From Burkholderiales bacterium (GTDB taxonomy: Bacteria > Pseudomonadota > Gammaproteobacteria > Burkholderiales > JAEUMW01): 20,250 bases of DNA. Below are positions 5,813 through 13,257 of the stretch, one piece after another. A program made the translations under genes and the position numbers. The notes under the pieces are model-generated. The model was not told the origin of the DNA, did no database searches, and saw only the letters and a list, made by a program, of their open reading frames with translations. Location of the stretch: assembly GCA_016791285.1 (NCBI GenBank), contig JAEUMX010000405.1, positions 1-20,250 on the forward strand, in the 5' to 3' direction. How positions within the stretch are numbered: position 1 is the first letter of the stretch; each line of letters begins with the position of its first letter.

Positions 5813-7309
5813 GTGGGGAGATTGATCGCGGTCGCGCTGCTCTACGCGTTCGCGTCCGCCGGCACACTCGCCGCAGAAGCGCTCGTCGTCGGCTCCAAGC
5901 GCTTCACCGAGTCGTACATCCTGGGCGAGATCGTCGCGCGCGCAGCGCGGGACCACGCGCCCGTCCAGTACCGGCCGGGGCTCGGCAACACCGGCATCGT
6001 GTTCGCCGCGCTCGCGGCGGGCAGCATCGACGTGTATCCCGATTACACGGGCACGCTCGCGCGCGAGGTGCTGCGGCTTAGCGGCGATGCCACGCTCGAC
6101 GAGATCAACCGCGCTCTGGCGCCGCAGGGCATCGGCGCCGGCGTGGCGCTCGGGTTCGCCAACAGCTACGCGCTCGCGATGCGCGCGGACCGCGCCGATG
6201 CGCTCGGCATCCAAACGCTCTCCGACCTCGCGCGGCATCCCGATCTGCGCTTCGGGCTCTCGCAGGAGTTCATGGGACGCACCGATGGGTGGCCAGCGCT
6301 GCAGCGTGCCTACGGCCTGACGCGGATCGTGCCGCATGGCCTCGACCACGGGCTCGCTTACGAGGCAATCGCGCAGGGCGAGATCGACGTGATCGACGCC
6401 TACAGCACCGACGCGAAGCTCGCGCGCTACACGCTGCGCACGCTCGACGACGACCGCGGCGTGTTCCCGCGGTATGACGCGGTGCTGGTCTACCGCCTCG
6501 ATGTGCCGCAGCGCTTCCCCGGGGCGTGGGCCGCGATCGGCAAGCTGGCAGGCAGCATCGACGAAGCCGCCATGAGGCGCATGAACGCGGCGGTCGAGCG
6601 CGACGGCAAGAGTTTCGCTGCCGCCGCCGACACCTTCTTCGCGCAAACGACGAGCGCCAGCGGTGGCGGGGCGCGCGGCGGCCTGTTCGCGGCGCTCTTC
6701 GGGGCCGACTTCTGGAAGCTCACGCGCGAGCACCTGATGCTCGTCGGCGTGTCGCTCGCCGCGTCCACGCTCCTCGGCATACCGCTCGGCGTGCTCGCCG
6801 CGCGCCGGCCGCTGCTCGGTCAGGGGGTGCTCGCAGCGGTGGGTGTGATCCAGACTGTCCCGGCGCTGGCGCTGCTCGCGTTCCTGATCGCGGCGCTGGG
6901 GACCATCGGCACGCTGCCGGCGCTGGTGGCGCTGTCGCTGTACGCGCTGCTGCCGATCGTGCGCAACACGCACGCCGGGCTCACGGGCATTCGACCCGGG
7001 CTGCGCGAGGCCGCGCTCGCACTCGGGCTGTCGGCGCGCGACCGGCTGTTCTACATCGAGCTGCCGCTCGCCGCGCCCGCGATCCTGGCCGGCGTCAAGA
7101 CCTCCGCCGTCATCAACGTCGGCACCGCGACCATCGCCGCCTTCATCGGCGCCGGTGGTTATGGCGAGCGCATCGTGCAGGGACTCGCGTTGAACGACCG
7201 GACGCTGCTGCTGGCGGGGGCGATTCCGGCGGCCGTGCTCGCGCTCTTGGCGCAGGGTGCGTTCGAGTGGGCGGAGCGGCGGCTGCTGCCACGTGCGGTC
7301 AAGAGCTGA
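5813..7309 (+). CDS. Glycine betaine/choline-type ABC transporter, fused substrate-binding protein and permease
   Basis: The 498-residue protein joins two domains. After a signal-like segment (residues about 4-21), an OpuAC-type binding domain runs to about residue 280, with VVGSKRFTESYILGEI and SIDVYPDYTGTL as hallmarks. A BPD-type permease follows from about 305 to the end, with VIQTVPALALLAFLI, the EAA-like loop LREAALALGLSARDRLFYIELPLAAPAIL, and TIAAFIGAGGYGERI. Similar SBP-permease fusions import quaternary ammonium osmolytes such as glycine betaine, proline betaine or choline. The partner ATPase is not next to it and must be encoded elsewhere. The start is GTG 5813, one base after the preceding stop; TTG at 5822 is an alternative. 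The substrate is assigned by family only. Confidence 0.88.
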   Translation: MGRLIAVALLYAFASAGTLAAEALVVGSKRFTESYILGEIVARAARDHAPVQYRPGLGNTGIVFAALAAGSIDVYPDYTGTLAREVLRLSGDATLDEINRALAPQGIGAGVALGFANSYALAMRADRADALGIQTLSDLARHPDLRFGLSQEFMGRTDGWPALQRAYGLTRIVPHGLDHGLAYEAIAQGEIDVIDAYSTDAKLARYTLRTLDDDRGVFPRYDAVLVYRLDVPQRFPGAWAAIGKLAGSIDEAAMRRMNAAVERDGKSFAAAADTFFAQTTSASGGGARGGLFAALFGADFWKLTREHLMLVGVSLAASTLLGIPLGVLAARRPLLGQGVLAAVGVIQTVPALALLAFLIAALGTIGTLPALVALSLYALLPIVRNTHAGLTGIRPGLREAALALGLSARDRLFYIELPLAAPAILAGVKTSAVINVGTATIAAFIGAGGYGERIVQGLALNDRTLLLAGAIPAAVLALLAQGAFEWAERRLLPRAVKS

Positions 7310-7343
7310 TGCGAGGGCTTCGCGCGGTGCTAGACTGACGCAC

Positions 7344-7736
7344 GTGATCGCGCAGCTTTCCTCGGTTCTCGCGACCGACCCACGTATCGCCTACGCACTG
7401 CTCTTCGGCTCGAAGGGTCGCGGGACCGCGCACGAGCTGAGCGACACCGACGTCGCGATCGGGCTCGCAGCGGGTGCGAAGCTGTCGGCATGCGAGCTGG
7501 GCGATCTCCTGTCCCGCCTCGAAGCTGCGGTCGGCGGGCCGGTCGATCTCGTCCTGCTCGACGAAGCGCCTCCGGGGCTCGCCTACCGCGTGTTTCGCGA
7601 TGGTCGCATCATTCTCGAGCGAGACCATCACGCCTTCGTCGACCGGAAAGCCCGGGCAATCCTCGAATATCTCGACTTTCGGCCGATCGAACAGCTCTTC
7701 ACGCGGGCTGTGCTGGAGGCGGCGAGGCGTGGTTGA
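7344..7736 (+). CDS. mntA: MntA-type minimal nucleotidyltransferase antitoxin (type VII TA)
   Basis: The 130-residue protein has the MNT signature GSKGRGTAHELSDTDVAI, with G22-S23 and acidic residues D34 and D36, and a third acidic position, D68, in PVDLVLLDE. In type VII systems MntA transfers AMP to tyrosine on the HepT toxin and so silences it. The hepT gene follows with an 8-base overlap, which fits that pairing. GTG at 7344 is the only reasonable start after the upstream stop, and no Shine-Dalgarno is visible. TAGACT at 7331-7336 might be a -10 box giving a leaderless or very short leader, or the pair may be read from the operon upstream (34 bases away). All three metal-binding acids are present, so an active enzyme is expected. 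Confidence 0.87.
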   Translation: MIAQLSSVLATDPRIAYALLFGSKGRGTAHELSDTDVAIGLAAGAKLSACELGDLLSRLEAAVGGPVDLVLLDEAPPGLAYRVFRDGRIILERDHHAFVDRKARAILEYLDFRPIEQLFTRAVLEAARRG

Positions 7737-8169
7737 CGCGACCGTCGTCGCGAACAAGATCGCGGCAATCCGCGATGCGGTGGAGCGCGTTCGTGACACC
7801 CTTCCGAGCGGACTGGAGACGTTCCGGGCAGACCGCACGGCGCGCGAGGTGGTCGTTCTCAACGTCTTCGTGGCGCTGCAGGAAACCGTTTCGCTTGCCG
7901 CGCACTGGCTGGCCGACAGCGGAACCAGTGTCCCGGGGAGCTACCGCGAAATCTTTCTCGAACTCGCTGACCGGCAGCGGATTCCGCGTGCTCTGGCGCA
8001 GCGCCTCGCTGCCGCCGCGAGCTTCCGCAACCTGGTCGCTCATCGGTACGCGGCGCTCGATGCCGCGCGCGTATACGCCATCGCGTCGAGCGAGCTGCAT
8101 GATCTGCTCGAGTTCTGCGAGATCGTGAGCCGCGAGACGGCGGGAGACGGAGACTTTCGGCAGCCATGA
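7729..8169 (+). CDS. hepT: HepT-like HEPN-domain ribonuclease toxin (type VII TA)
   Basis: The 146-residue, mostly helical protein ends its core with RNLVAHRY. This is the RX4HXY motif of HEPN RNases, with R100, H105 and Y107. In characterised HepT toxins R and H form the RNase site, and the tyrosine is the residue adenylylated by MntA. The DUF86-type pattern (KIAAIRDAVERVRDTLP, then FVALQETVSLAAHWLAD) supports the family call. The start is GTG 7729, nine bases after GGAGG (7715-7719), overlapping the mntA stop by 8 bases, which implies translational coupling. Its own stop overlaps an upstream ATG (8166) of the next reading frame. Such pairs serve in plasmid or genomic-island stability and in phage or stress responses; which applies here is unknown. 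Confidence 0.87.
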   Translation: MVDATVVANKIAAIRDAVERVRDTLPSGLETFRADRTAREVVVLNVFVALQETVSLAAHWLADSGTSVPGSYREIFLELADRQRIPRALAQRLAAAASFRNLVAHRYAALDAARVYAIASSELHDLLEFCEIVSRETAGDGDFRQP

Positions 8170-8204
8170 CAATTCCCCGTACAAGTGATCCGAAGGAGTG
8201 CGAG

Positions 8205-9245
8205 ATGACTCGATGGTGGGAGTCAATCGTCTTCGCACTCCCATGTTTGATGGTGTTGGTGTTGACACTAATTCCTCTCTCGGCAGCGCAGAAAGCAGCT
8301 GCTCAATCGAGTCCAGCGGTGCCCATTGGGCAGGAGGTGCCCGAGCGTTGGGGCTTCTTTTTCGATTCCGGCGGCTGGCACCTCGGATACCAGGCTACCG
8401 ATGGTCGTGAGGCCATTCGCGAGTACGTCGTGCAAGGTGAGACCATTCACAATTGGCGGAAGCTGGTAACCAGCCATTACTACAACTTGGATGTCACTCC
8501 GAAAGTCTTCTTCCAGCGACTGGCGCAATCGGCGACCCAGCGTTGTCCCGGCTTGAAGATCTCGGTGATCGAGGAGACACCCGACACGATCATCTTCGAG
8601 TGGGAGAACGGCAACGACTGCGACGGTCAACCACCTCAGCGCCAACTGCACCGGATATCGCGCGGACGTCCGGGGGTTCTATCCCTCCAGTTTGCCGAGA
8701 AGAGACCCTACTCCGACGAGAACCGCGATCTTTGGTTGTCGATTCTGAGAAATGCCGTCGTGCTCGAATCCCGACCTCCAGCACCGCGATCGGAACCGGC
8801 ACCGGCGAGCCGTTCCCTGCCTGCGTCTGCCCTGGGTCCGCGTCCCGCCAATGAGGTCTCGGAGTATCTCGAGACCCTGGGTACGGGCGTGGCGATTGAT
8901 ACCCGAGACCGCGTTGCCCGGTTAGTCATCACGCTGAAGCCGACCAGGCGGCTTCCTCCCTGGGCGTATCTGGAGGCCCATTTCGAGAACCCTGTGCGCG
9001 CCTCGGATCCCATCGTGGTCGGGGAAACGTGGGACGCGCGAGACGACAAAGTGCTCATCGGCACCCCGCCGCTGAAGGAGCTGAAATGCTGGAACTACGA
9101 GGTGGTCGTTTACGTGTACCAGGACCAGACGAAGGCCAAACTGCTCGGTACCCATCATCAGCGTATTCAGTCCACGGTGAATCTGCAGAAGGCTGATTTC
9201 GACAAGAACCTTCAAGACGTCATGAGGGGTGCAAGCTGTCCCTGA
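8205..9245 (+). CDS. Exported protein of unknown function
   Basis: The product from ATG 8205 is 346 residues. An in-frame ATG at 8166 overlaps the hepT stop, but AAGGAG at 8193-8198 is spaced six bases from 8205, and starting there places a clean signal peptide first (MTRWWESIVFALPCLMVLVL, cleavage probably near SAAQKAAAQ). The mature part seems to have two regions joined by a proline-rich linker (residues about 195-220). The first contains paired cysteines near SATQRCPG and GNDCDG. The second has beta-strand character (VARLVITLKPTRRLPPWAYLEAHFENPVRASD), with CW and a terminal CP. I do not recognise the family. The periplasm is the likely location, and the even cysteine number would allow disulfides. 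Confidence 0.75.
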   Translation: MTRWWESIVFALPCLMVLVLTLIPLSAAQKAAAQSSPAVPIGQEVPERWGFFFDSGGWHLGYQATDGREAIREYVVQGETIHNWRKLVTSHYYNLDVTPKVFFQRLAQSATQRCPGLKISVIEETPDTIIFEWENGNDCDGQPPQRQLHRISRGRPGVLSLQFAEKRPYSDENRDLWLSILRNAVVLESRPPAPRSEPAPASRSLPASALGPRPANEVSEYLETLGTGVAIDTRDRVARLVITLKPTRRLPPWAYLEAHFENPVRASDPIVVGETWDARDDKVLIGTPPLKELKCWNYEVVVYVYQDQTKAKLLGTHHQRIQSTVNLQKADFDKNLQDVMRGASCP

Positions 9246-9322
9246 GGGCGCGATCGCTGGCAGCCGTCTCCCCTGGTCGCTAGAATTACGCCGGTTCCAC
9301 ATATTGCAGGGGGGTAGAACGA

Positions 9323-9736
9323 GTGCGTTCGCGAATCATCGGAGTCATCGGCCTCGTGTCCATCGCGGGTTCGCTTGCGGTGGGCTGCGCCGCGATCGAG
9401 AAGACGAACACCGCGGAGGAAGAACGCATGCTGGCGGCAGCCGGATTCCAGATGAAGCTCGCCGACACACCGGAGCGCATGAAGAAGGTCGCCGCGATGC
9501 CGCAGCGGAAGTTCACCAAGGTGCCGTACAAGGACGGTACGGTCCGCTACCTCTGGGCCGATGCACAGTTCTGCAAGTGCCTCTACGCCGGGACGGAGGC
9601 GGCATATGGCCGCTACTGGAAGCTGGCGATGGACTCGGCCATCGCCACCGACGAGGCGCAGACCGCAGTGGCCTCCGAATTGTATGGAGACTCCGGCGCC
9701 TGGGGTGCATGGGGCGGGTGGGGACCCTGGTACTGA
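9323..9736 (+). CDS. Small predicted lipoprotein
   Basis: The 137-residue protein starts at GTG 9323 behind AGGGGGG (about 9307-9315). Its N-terminus is a short lipoprotein-type signal: MRSRIIGVIGLVSIAGSLAVGCAA, with Cys22 as the probable lipidated residue, although the -3 position is Ala rather than Leu. The mature domain is charged, includes FCKCLY with two close cysteines, and ends in a striking Gly/Trp tail (GAWGAWGGWGPWY). The family is not recognised. The preceding gap has TAGAAT at 9281-9286, which could be a -10 box, so the gene may have its own promoter. It is probably anchored in the inner or outer membrane. Confidence 0.75.
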   Translation: MRSRIIGVIGLVSIAGSLAVGCAAIEKTNTAEEERMLAAAGFQMKLADTPERMKKVAAMPQRKFTKVPYKDGTVRYLWADAQFCKCLYAGTEAAYGRYWKLAMDSAIATDEAQTAVASELYGDSGAWGAWGGWGPWY

Positions 9737-10081
9737 CGTAGGCACGAAAGCTTGGCCGACACGCTGGACGACGGGGGACTCAGGACGCCGCCGGTGCGGG
9801 TCGACCTCGAGGCCATCGCCGCGAAGTACCGCGCTGCCGTTGCCGAAGGGCAGATGCGCAAAGGAACTTTCTCTCGCTAGCGGTGCCCAGATTGCAGGCA
9901 CGGTCATGGCGGCGAAGCGCCGTGATTCTGACCAGCCGCTCTCCGGCAGAGCCGAGGCGCGCACCTTCTGCGCCGCGCTCGCCGCCATTCGACCATGCAG
10001 TGGTACACCCGGTGATCGCGACGTCAGGATGTCGCACGCGGGCGCGACGATGAGCCCCATTTCCTTGCAGCAGGTGCCAAG
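9737..10081 (+). other. Gap of 345 bases with a possible 42-codon reading frame
   Basis: From TTG 9752 to TAG 9878-9880 a short frame reads LADTLDDGGLRTPPVRVDL, then EAIAAKYRAAVAEGQ and a basic end. It has GC-rich third positions and an amphipathic look, so it might be a tiny gene or the tail of a decayed one; no ribosome-binding site supports it. A hairpin (CATGGCG/CGCCGTG with a 6-base loop) lies near 9905-9925. The rest, up to the DUF3141 start, shows nothing I can name, and no good Shine-Dalgarno precedes ATG 10082. Confidence 0.25.
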
Positions 10082-12349
10082 ATGACGAATACACGCGGTT
10101 CCTTCCCGTCTGCCTTCGATCCGCAAGCGCTGCCGCCGGCGGCGCAGCAGGTCTTCGACTACTGGGTCGACGGCTGGCAGCGCGCGATCCTGTTCTGGGA
10201 CGTGCTGCGCCGGCGCAGCGACCAGTACTACCGGCAGAAGGCACAGCCGGTGCCGAACGTTTTGAGCTTCGACGCGGAGCTGGTGCTCGACGCCCGCACC
10301 TTCGAGCGCCCCGCCAACTATCTGCTGCTGCGCATCGCGCCCCCGACCGGCGTGACCGTGAATCCGGGGAAGCGGCCCTTCGTGGTGGTCGATCCGCGTG
10401 CCGGCCACGGACCGGGCATCGGCGGTTTCAAGGCCGACAGCGAACTCGGCGTGGCCATGCGCGCGGGGCATCCGGCGTACTTCGTCGGTTTCACCCCGGA
10501 GCCCATGCCCGGCCAGACGATCGAAGATGTCATGCGGGCCGAGGCGGTGTTCATCGAGAAGGTGATCGCGCTGCACCCCGATGCCGACGGCAAACCGTGC
10601 GTGATTGGCAACTGCCAGGCAGGGTGGGCGGTGATGATGCTCGCCGCGACGCGCCCCGAGCTCTTCGGACCGATCATCATCCCGGGTGCGCCGCTTTCCT
10701 ACTGGGCGGGCATCGAGGGACGGAACCCGATGCGTTACTCGGGAGGGCTGCTCGGCGGCAGCTGGCTCACCGCGCTGACCGGCGACCTGGGGGCCGGCAA
10801 GTTCGACGGCGCCAACCTCGTCGAGAACTTCGAGAACCTGGATCCCGCCAACACGCTGTGGGGCAAGAACTACAACGTGTGGTCGAAGGTGGACACCGAA
10901 GCGGAGCGCTTCCTCGAGTTCGAGAAGTGGTGGGGCGGCCATGTCCAGCTCAATGCCGACGAGATGCAGTGGATCGTCGATCAGCTCTTCGTCGGCAACC
11001 GGCTTGCCACGGCCGAGATCGTCACCAGCGACGGCGTCCGCATCGATCTGCGCAACATCCGCTCGCCCATCGTCTGCTTCTGCTCCGAGGGCGACAACAT
11101 CACACCGCCGCAGCAGGCGCTGGGGTGGATCGTCGATCTCTACGCGAAGGACGAGGACATCCGCGCGGCCGGTCAGACCATCGTCTACACCGTCCACGGG
11201 AGCATCGGCCATCTCGGCATCTTCGTGTCAGGTGCCGTGGCGCGGAAGGAGCACGATGAGTTCGCGACCAACATCGACCTGATCGAGGTGCTGCCGCCCG
11301 GTCTTTACGAGGCAGTCCTGACGCCGAAGACCGATGCGGCCATCAATGCCGACCTCATCGGCGGTGACTGGGTCGTTCGCTTCGAACCGCGCACCCTCGG
11401 CGATGTGCGCGCGATCGTCCGGCCCGACCCCGAGAACGAGCGCCGCTTTGCAGCGGTACGGCGTGTCTCGGAGACCAATCTCGCCCTGTACCGCACGTTC
11501 CTGCAGCCCTTCGTGCGCGCGTTCGCCACCGAGCAGAACGCACGGTGGATGCATCAGATCAATCCTTCGGAGCTGCCCTTCGAACTTTTCTCGGACCGCA
11601 ATCCGCTCATGCACCAGGTCAGCGAACTGGCGGAGCAGGTGCGCCAGCAACGTCGTCCGGTTGCGCCCGACAATCCGCTGATCCAGATGCAGACGATGAT
11701 TTCGGATCAGATCATCGCTGCCCTCGATGGCTGGCGCGACTGGCGCGATCACACGCTGGAGCAGATATTCCTCAACGTCTACAGCTCGCCGCTGATGCAG
11801 GCACTGACCGGCGTGAAGGACGCCGATCAACCGCCGCGCCGGCGTCCGGGCGTCGAGCCGGAGCGGATTGCCCTCATCCAGCAGCGCATCGCCGAGATCA
11901 AGGCGCGCATCGCGGAAGGTGGCGGGCGCGAAGCGACCATCCGCAGCATGGTCTACATCGGGCTCGCCGGTCACGGAGTGGACGAGCGCTCCTTCAATGA
12001 ATTGCGGCGACTGCGTGCCGAGGAGGCCGATCTGACCTTGCAGGAATTCAAAGCGATATTGCGGGAGCAATTCTTCGCGATCCTGCTGGACCGGGACGCG
12101 GCGCTCGCTGCCATCCCGAAGATGCTGCCCGCAGATGCCGCGGCACGCACCCCACTGCTCGACGTCATCCGCGCTGTCGCATCCGCGGCGGGCGAGGTCA
12201 CGGGCGAGCGGGCGGAACGCTTGCGGCAGATCGAACAGCTGTTCGCGGACGGCATCACGGAGCCGGGCGAGCCCCCGGCCCCGGCGGACACTCGAGGCTC
12301 TGATCCCGAGCCGGCACACGCGCTGAGGATCACGCGGAAGGGGACGTGA
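10082..12349 (+). CDS. DUF3141 protein, PHA-synthase-like alpha/beta hydrolase
   Basis: The 755-residue protein matches the DUF3141 family. Its first half is an alpha/beta-hydrolase fold laid out like PHA synthase. The nucleophile elbow VIGNCQAGWA has Cys178 in place of the usual Ser. An acidic residue follows in CFCSEGDNITPP (D338) and the His in VHGSIGHLGIF (H377). This gives a Cys-Asp-His triad of the PhaC kind. The C-terminal quarter is helical and charged (RMVYIGLAGHGVDERSF region onward) and vaguely resembles TerB-like helical domains. That part is my inference only. No signal peptide or obvious membrane span is seen. Related genes often sit near PHA metabolism, but no phaA, phaB or phasin is in this window. 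An acyl-transfer or hydrolase role is plausible; polymer synthesis is not shown. Confidence 0.85.
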   Translation: MTNTRGSFPSAFDPQALPPAAQQVFDYWVDGWQRAILFWDVLRRRSDQYYRQKAQPVPNVLSFDAELVLDARTFERPANYLLLRIAPPTGVTVNPGKRPFVVVDPRAGHGPGIGGFKADSELGVAMRAGHPAYFVGFTPEPMPGQTIEDVMRAEAVFIEKVIALHPDADGKPCVIGNCQAGWAVMMLAATRPELFGPIIIPGAPLSYWAGIEGRNPMRYSGGLLGGSWLTALTGDLGAGKFDGANLVENFENLDPANTLWGKNYNVWSKVDTEAERFLEFEKWWGGHVQLNADEMQWIVDQLFVGNRLATAEIVTSDGVRIDLRNIRSPIVCFCSEGDNITPPQQALGWIVDLYAKDEDIRAAGQTIVYTVHGSIGHLGIFVSGAVARKEHDEFATNIDLIEVLPPGLYEAVLTPKTDAAINADLIGGDWVVRFEPRTLGDVRAIVRPDPENERRFAAVRRVSETNLALYRTFLQPFVRAFATEQNARWMHQINPSELPFELFSDRNPLMHQVSELAEQVRQQRRPVAPDNPLIQMQTMISDQIIAALDGWRDWRDHTLEQIFLNVYSSPLMQALTGVKDADQPPRRRPGVEPERIALIQQRIAEIKARIAEGGGREATIRSMVYIGLAGHGVDERSFNELRRLRAEEADLTLQEFKAILREQFFAILLDRDAALAAIPKMLPADAAARTPLLDVIRAVASAAGEVTGERAERLRQIEQLFADGITEPGEPPAPADTRGSDPEPAHALRITRKGT

Positions 12350-12393
12350 GCAGCAGCGAGCGTCGCGATGGCTGAAGCGCCCCCGCAAACCCG

Positions 12394-12422
12394 TGGCCAA
12401 GCGCTCGCCATCCGGTTACGAT
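12394..12422 (+). promoter_or_regulatory. Candidate sigma-70 promoter for the DUF1840 gene
   Basis: TGGCCA at 12394-12399 and TACGAT at 12417-12422 are each 4 of 6 to consensus and separated by 17 bases. Transcription would begin about where the ATG lies (12430), and no ribosome-binding site precedes that ATG, so the message may be leaderless. Confidence 0.35.
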
Positions 12423-12429
12423 AGCGCGC

Positions 12430-12777
12430 ATGCTCATTCGCTTCGACAGCAAGGCCGGACGGCTCACCATGTTCGGCGACGTGGCGGTGCATCTGCTCAA
12501 GATGATGGGACACAGCGGCACGGTGCCGAGCGCCATCCTCGCGGCAGACATCCCGGCGGCCATCGCGCGGCTGGAGAAGGCGCTCGAGAACCCCCCGCCG
12601 ATGCCCGCGAAGCCCAGGCCGGAGGTCGGCGAGAAGCGCGAGGGTGACGACGACCAGGAACCCCGCGTGTCCCTGACGCAGCGCGTCTACCCGCTGCTCC
12701 AGCTCTTGCGCAATGCGGCCGCGCAAAAGGTGGACGTGATGTGGGAGCAGGAAGGCGCCGCGCCGCTGAGGTTCTGA
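12430..12777 (+). CDS. DUF1840 family protein
   Basis: The 115-residue protein has the DUF1840 pattern. It opens MLIRFDSKAGRLTMFGDVAVHLLKMMG, continues with a proposed helix AILAADIPAAIARLEKALE, has a charged Pro/Lys/Glu-rich linker (residues about 56-78), and ends RVYPLLQLLRNAAAQKVDVMWE. The family is small, cytoplasmic, uncharacterised and largely betaproteobacterial, which is one of the clues to the host. Length is normal. The start lies only seven bases beyond a -10-like TACGAT and has no Shine-Dalgarno. An 82-base gap separates it from the zinc-ribbon gene that opens the ubiquitin-like cluster, so I treat it as a separate unit. Confidence 0.85.
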   Translation: MLIRFDSKAGRLTMFGDVAVHLLKMMGHSGTVPSAILAADIPAAIARLEKALENPPPMPAKPRPEVGEKREGDDDQEPRVSLTQRVYPLLQLLRNAAAQKVDVMWEQEGAAPLRF

Positions 12778-12859
12778 CTGCAGCCTCTGCGCGGCTCGAA
12801 CCGGCCTGCTCCGATCCGGCCAGGCAGACTTCTCCACGCGTTAAGGTGAATGCGTCTAC

Positions 12860-13225
12860 ATGGCAAGACTGCTTCCTTTCCTGATCTTCATCGGCCTTTG
12901 CTTCTGGCTGATTTTCCGCTGGTCCGCGCTGCCGCGCAGCGACCGCACCTATCGGCCGCGACCGCGCTGGCCGGACTGGTTCGGCGCCGGCGAGCAGGGC
13001 GACACGGCCGGCACCGTCCACATCGTGCGCCGGAGCGAGCTGGCAGGCCTGCGCGATGCCTATTCGAGCGCGCCGATCGATGCCGCACAGCCGCTCTTTC
13101 GCTGCGCCAAGTGCCTGTCCCTGTACCACGGCGAAAGCGTGATCGTCCTGAAGCGCGAGAACGGCGGCTGCTGCACGGTGTGCGGCGGCACCGACCTCGG
13201 TCCGGTACGCATCGCCGACGACTGA
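12860..13225 (+). CDS. Membrane-anchored zinc-ribbon protein at the head of the Ubl cluster
   Basis: The 121-residue protein starts with one hydrophobic helix (residues about 4-21, LLPFLIFIGLCFWLIF) followed by a basic, Pro/Trp-rich segment (YRPRPRWPDWFG). A middle region with VHIVRRSELAGLRDAY leads to a C-terminal zinc ribbon: C82-x2-C85 (RCAKC) and C105-x2-C108 (CTVCGG). The topology predicts an N-terminal anchor with the ribbon in the cytoplasm, on the positive-inside rule. I know no characterised homologue. Its position, 32 bases before the E1 gene and in the same direction, suggests co-transcription, and a membrane adaptor or E3-like recruiting role is a guess. The ATG at 12860 has only a distant AAGGTG (12843-12848), so the start is moderately sure. 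Confidence 0.7.
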   Translation: MARLLPFLIFIGLCFWLIFRWSALPRSDRTYRPRPRWPDWFGAGEQGDTAGTVHIVRRSELAGLRDAYSSAPIDAAQPLFRCAKCLSLYHGESVIVLKRENGGCCTVCGGTDLGPVRIADD

Positions 13226-13257
13226 CCGCGCGGCTCTTCCCACCGTCGGCCGCGCCG

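Noticed and set aside
8166..8204. ATG 8166, overlapping the hepT stop, as the start of the exported protein
   Set aside because: ATG 8205 has AAGGAG at the right distance and starts a clean signal peptide; the 13 extra residues would spoil it.
9212..11212. A 666-codon minus-strand open frame across the lipoprotein and DUF3141 genes
   Set aside because: It spans two well-supported plus-strand genes and a gap, has shadow composition and shows no family signature.
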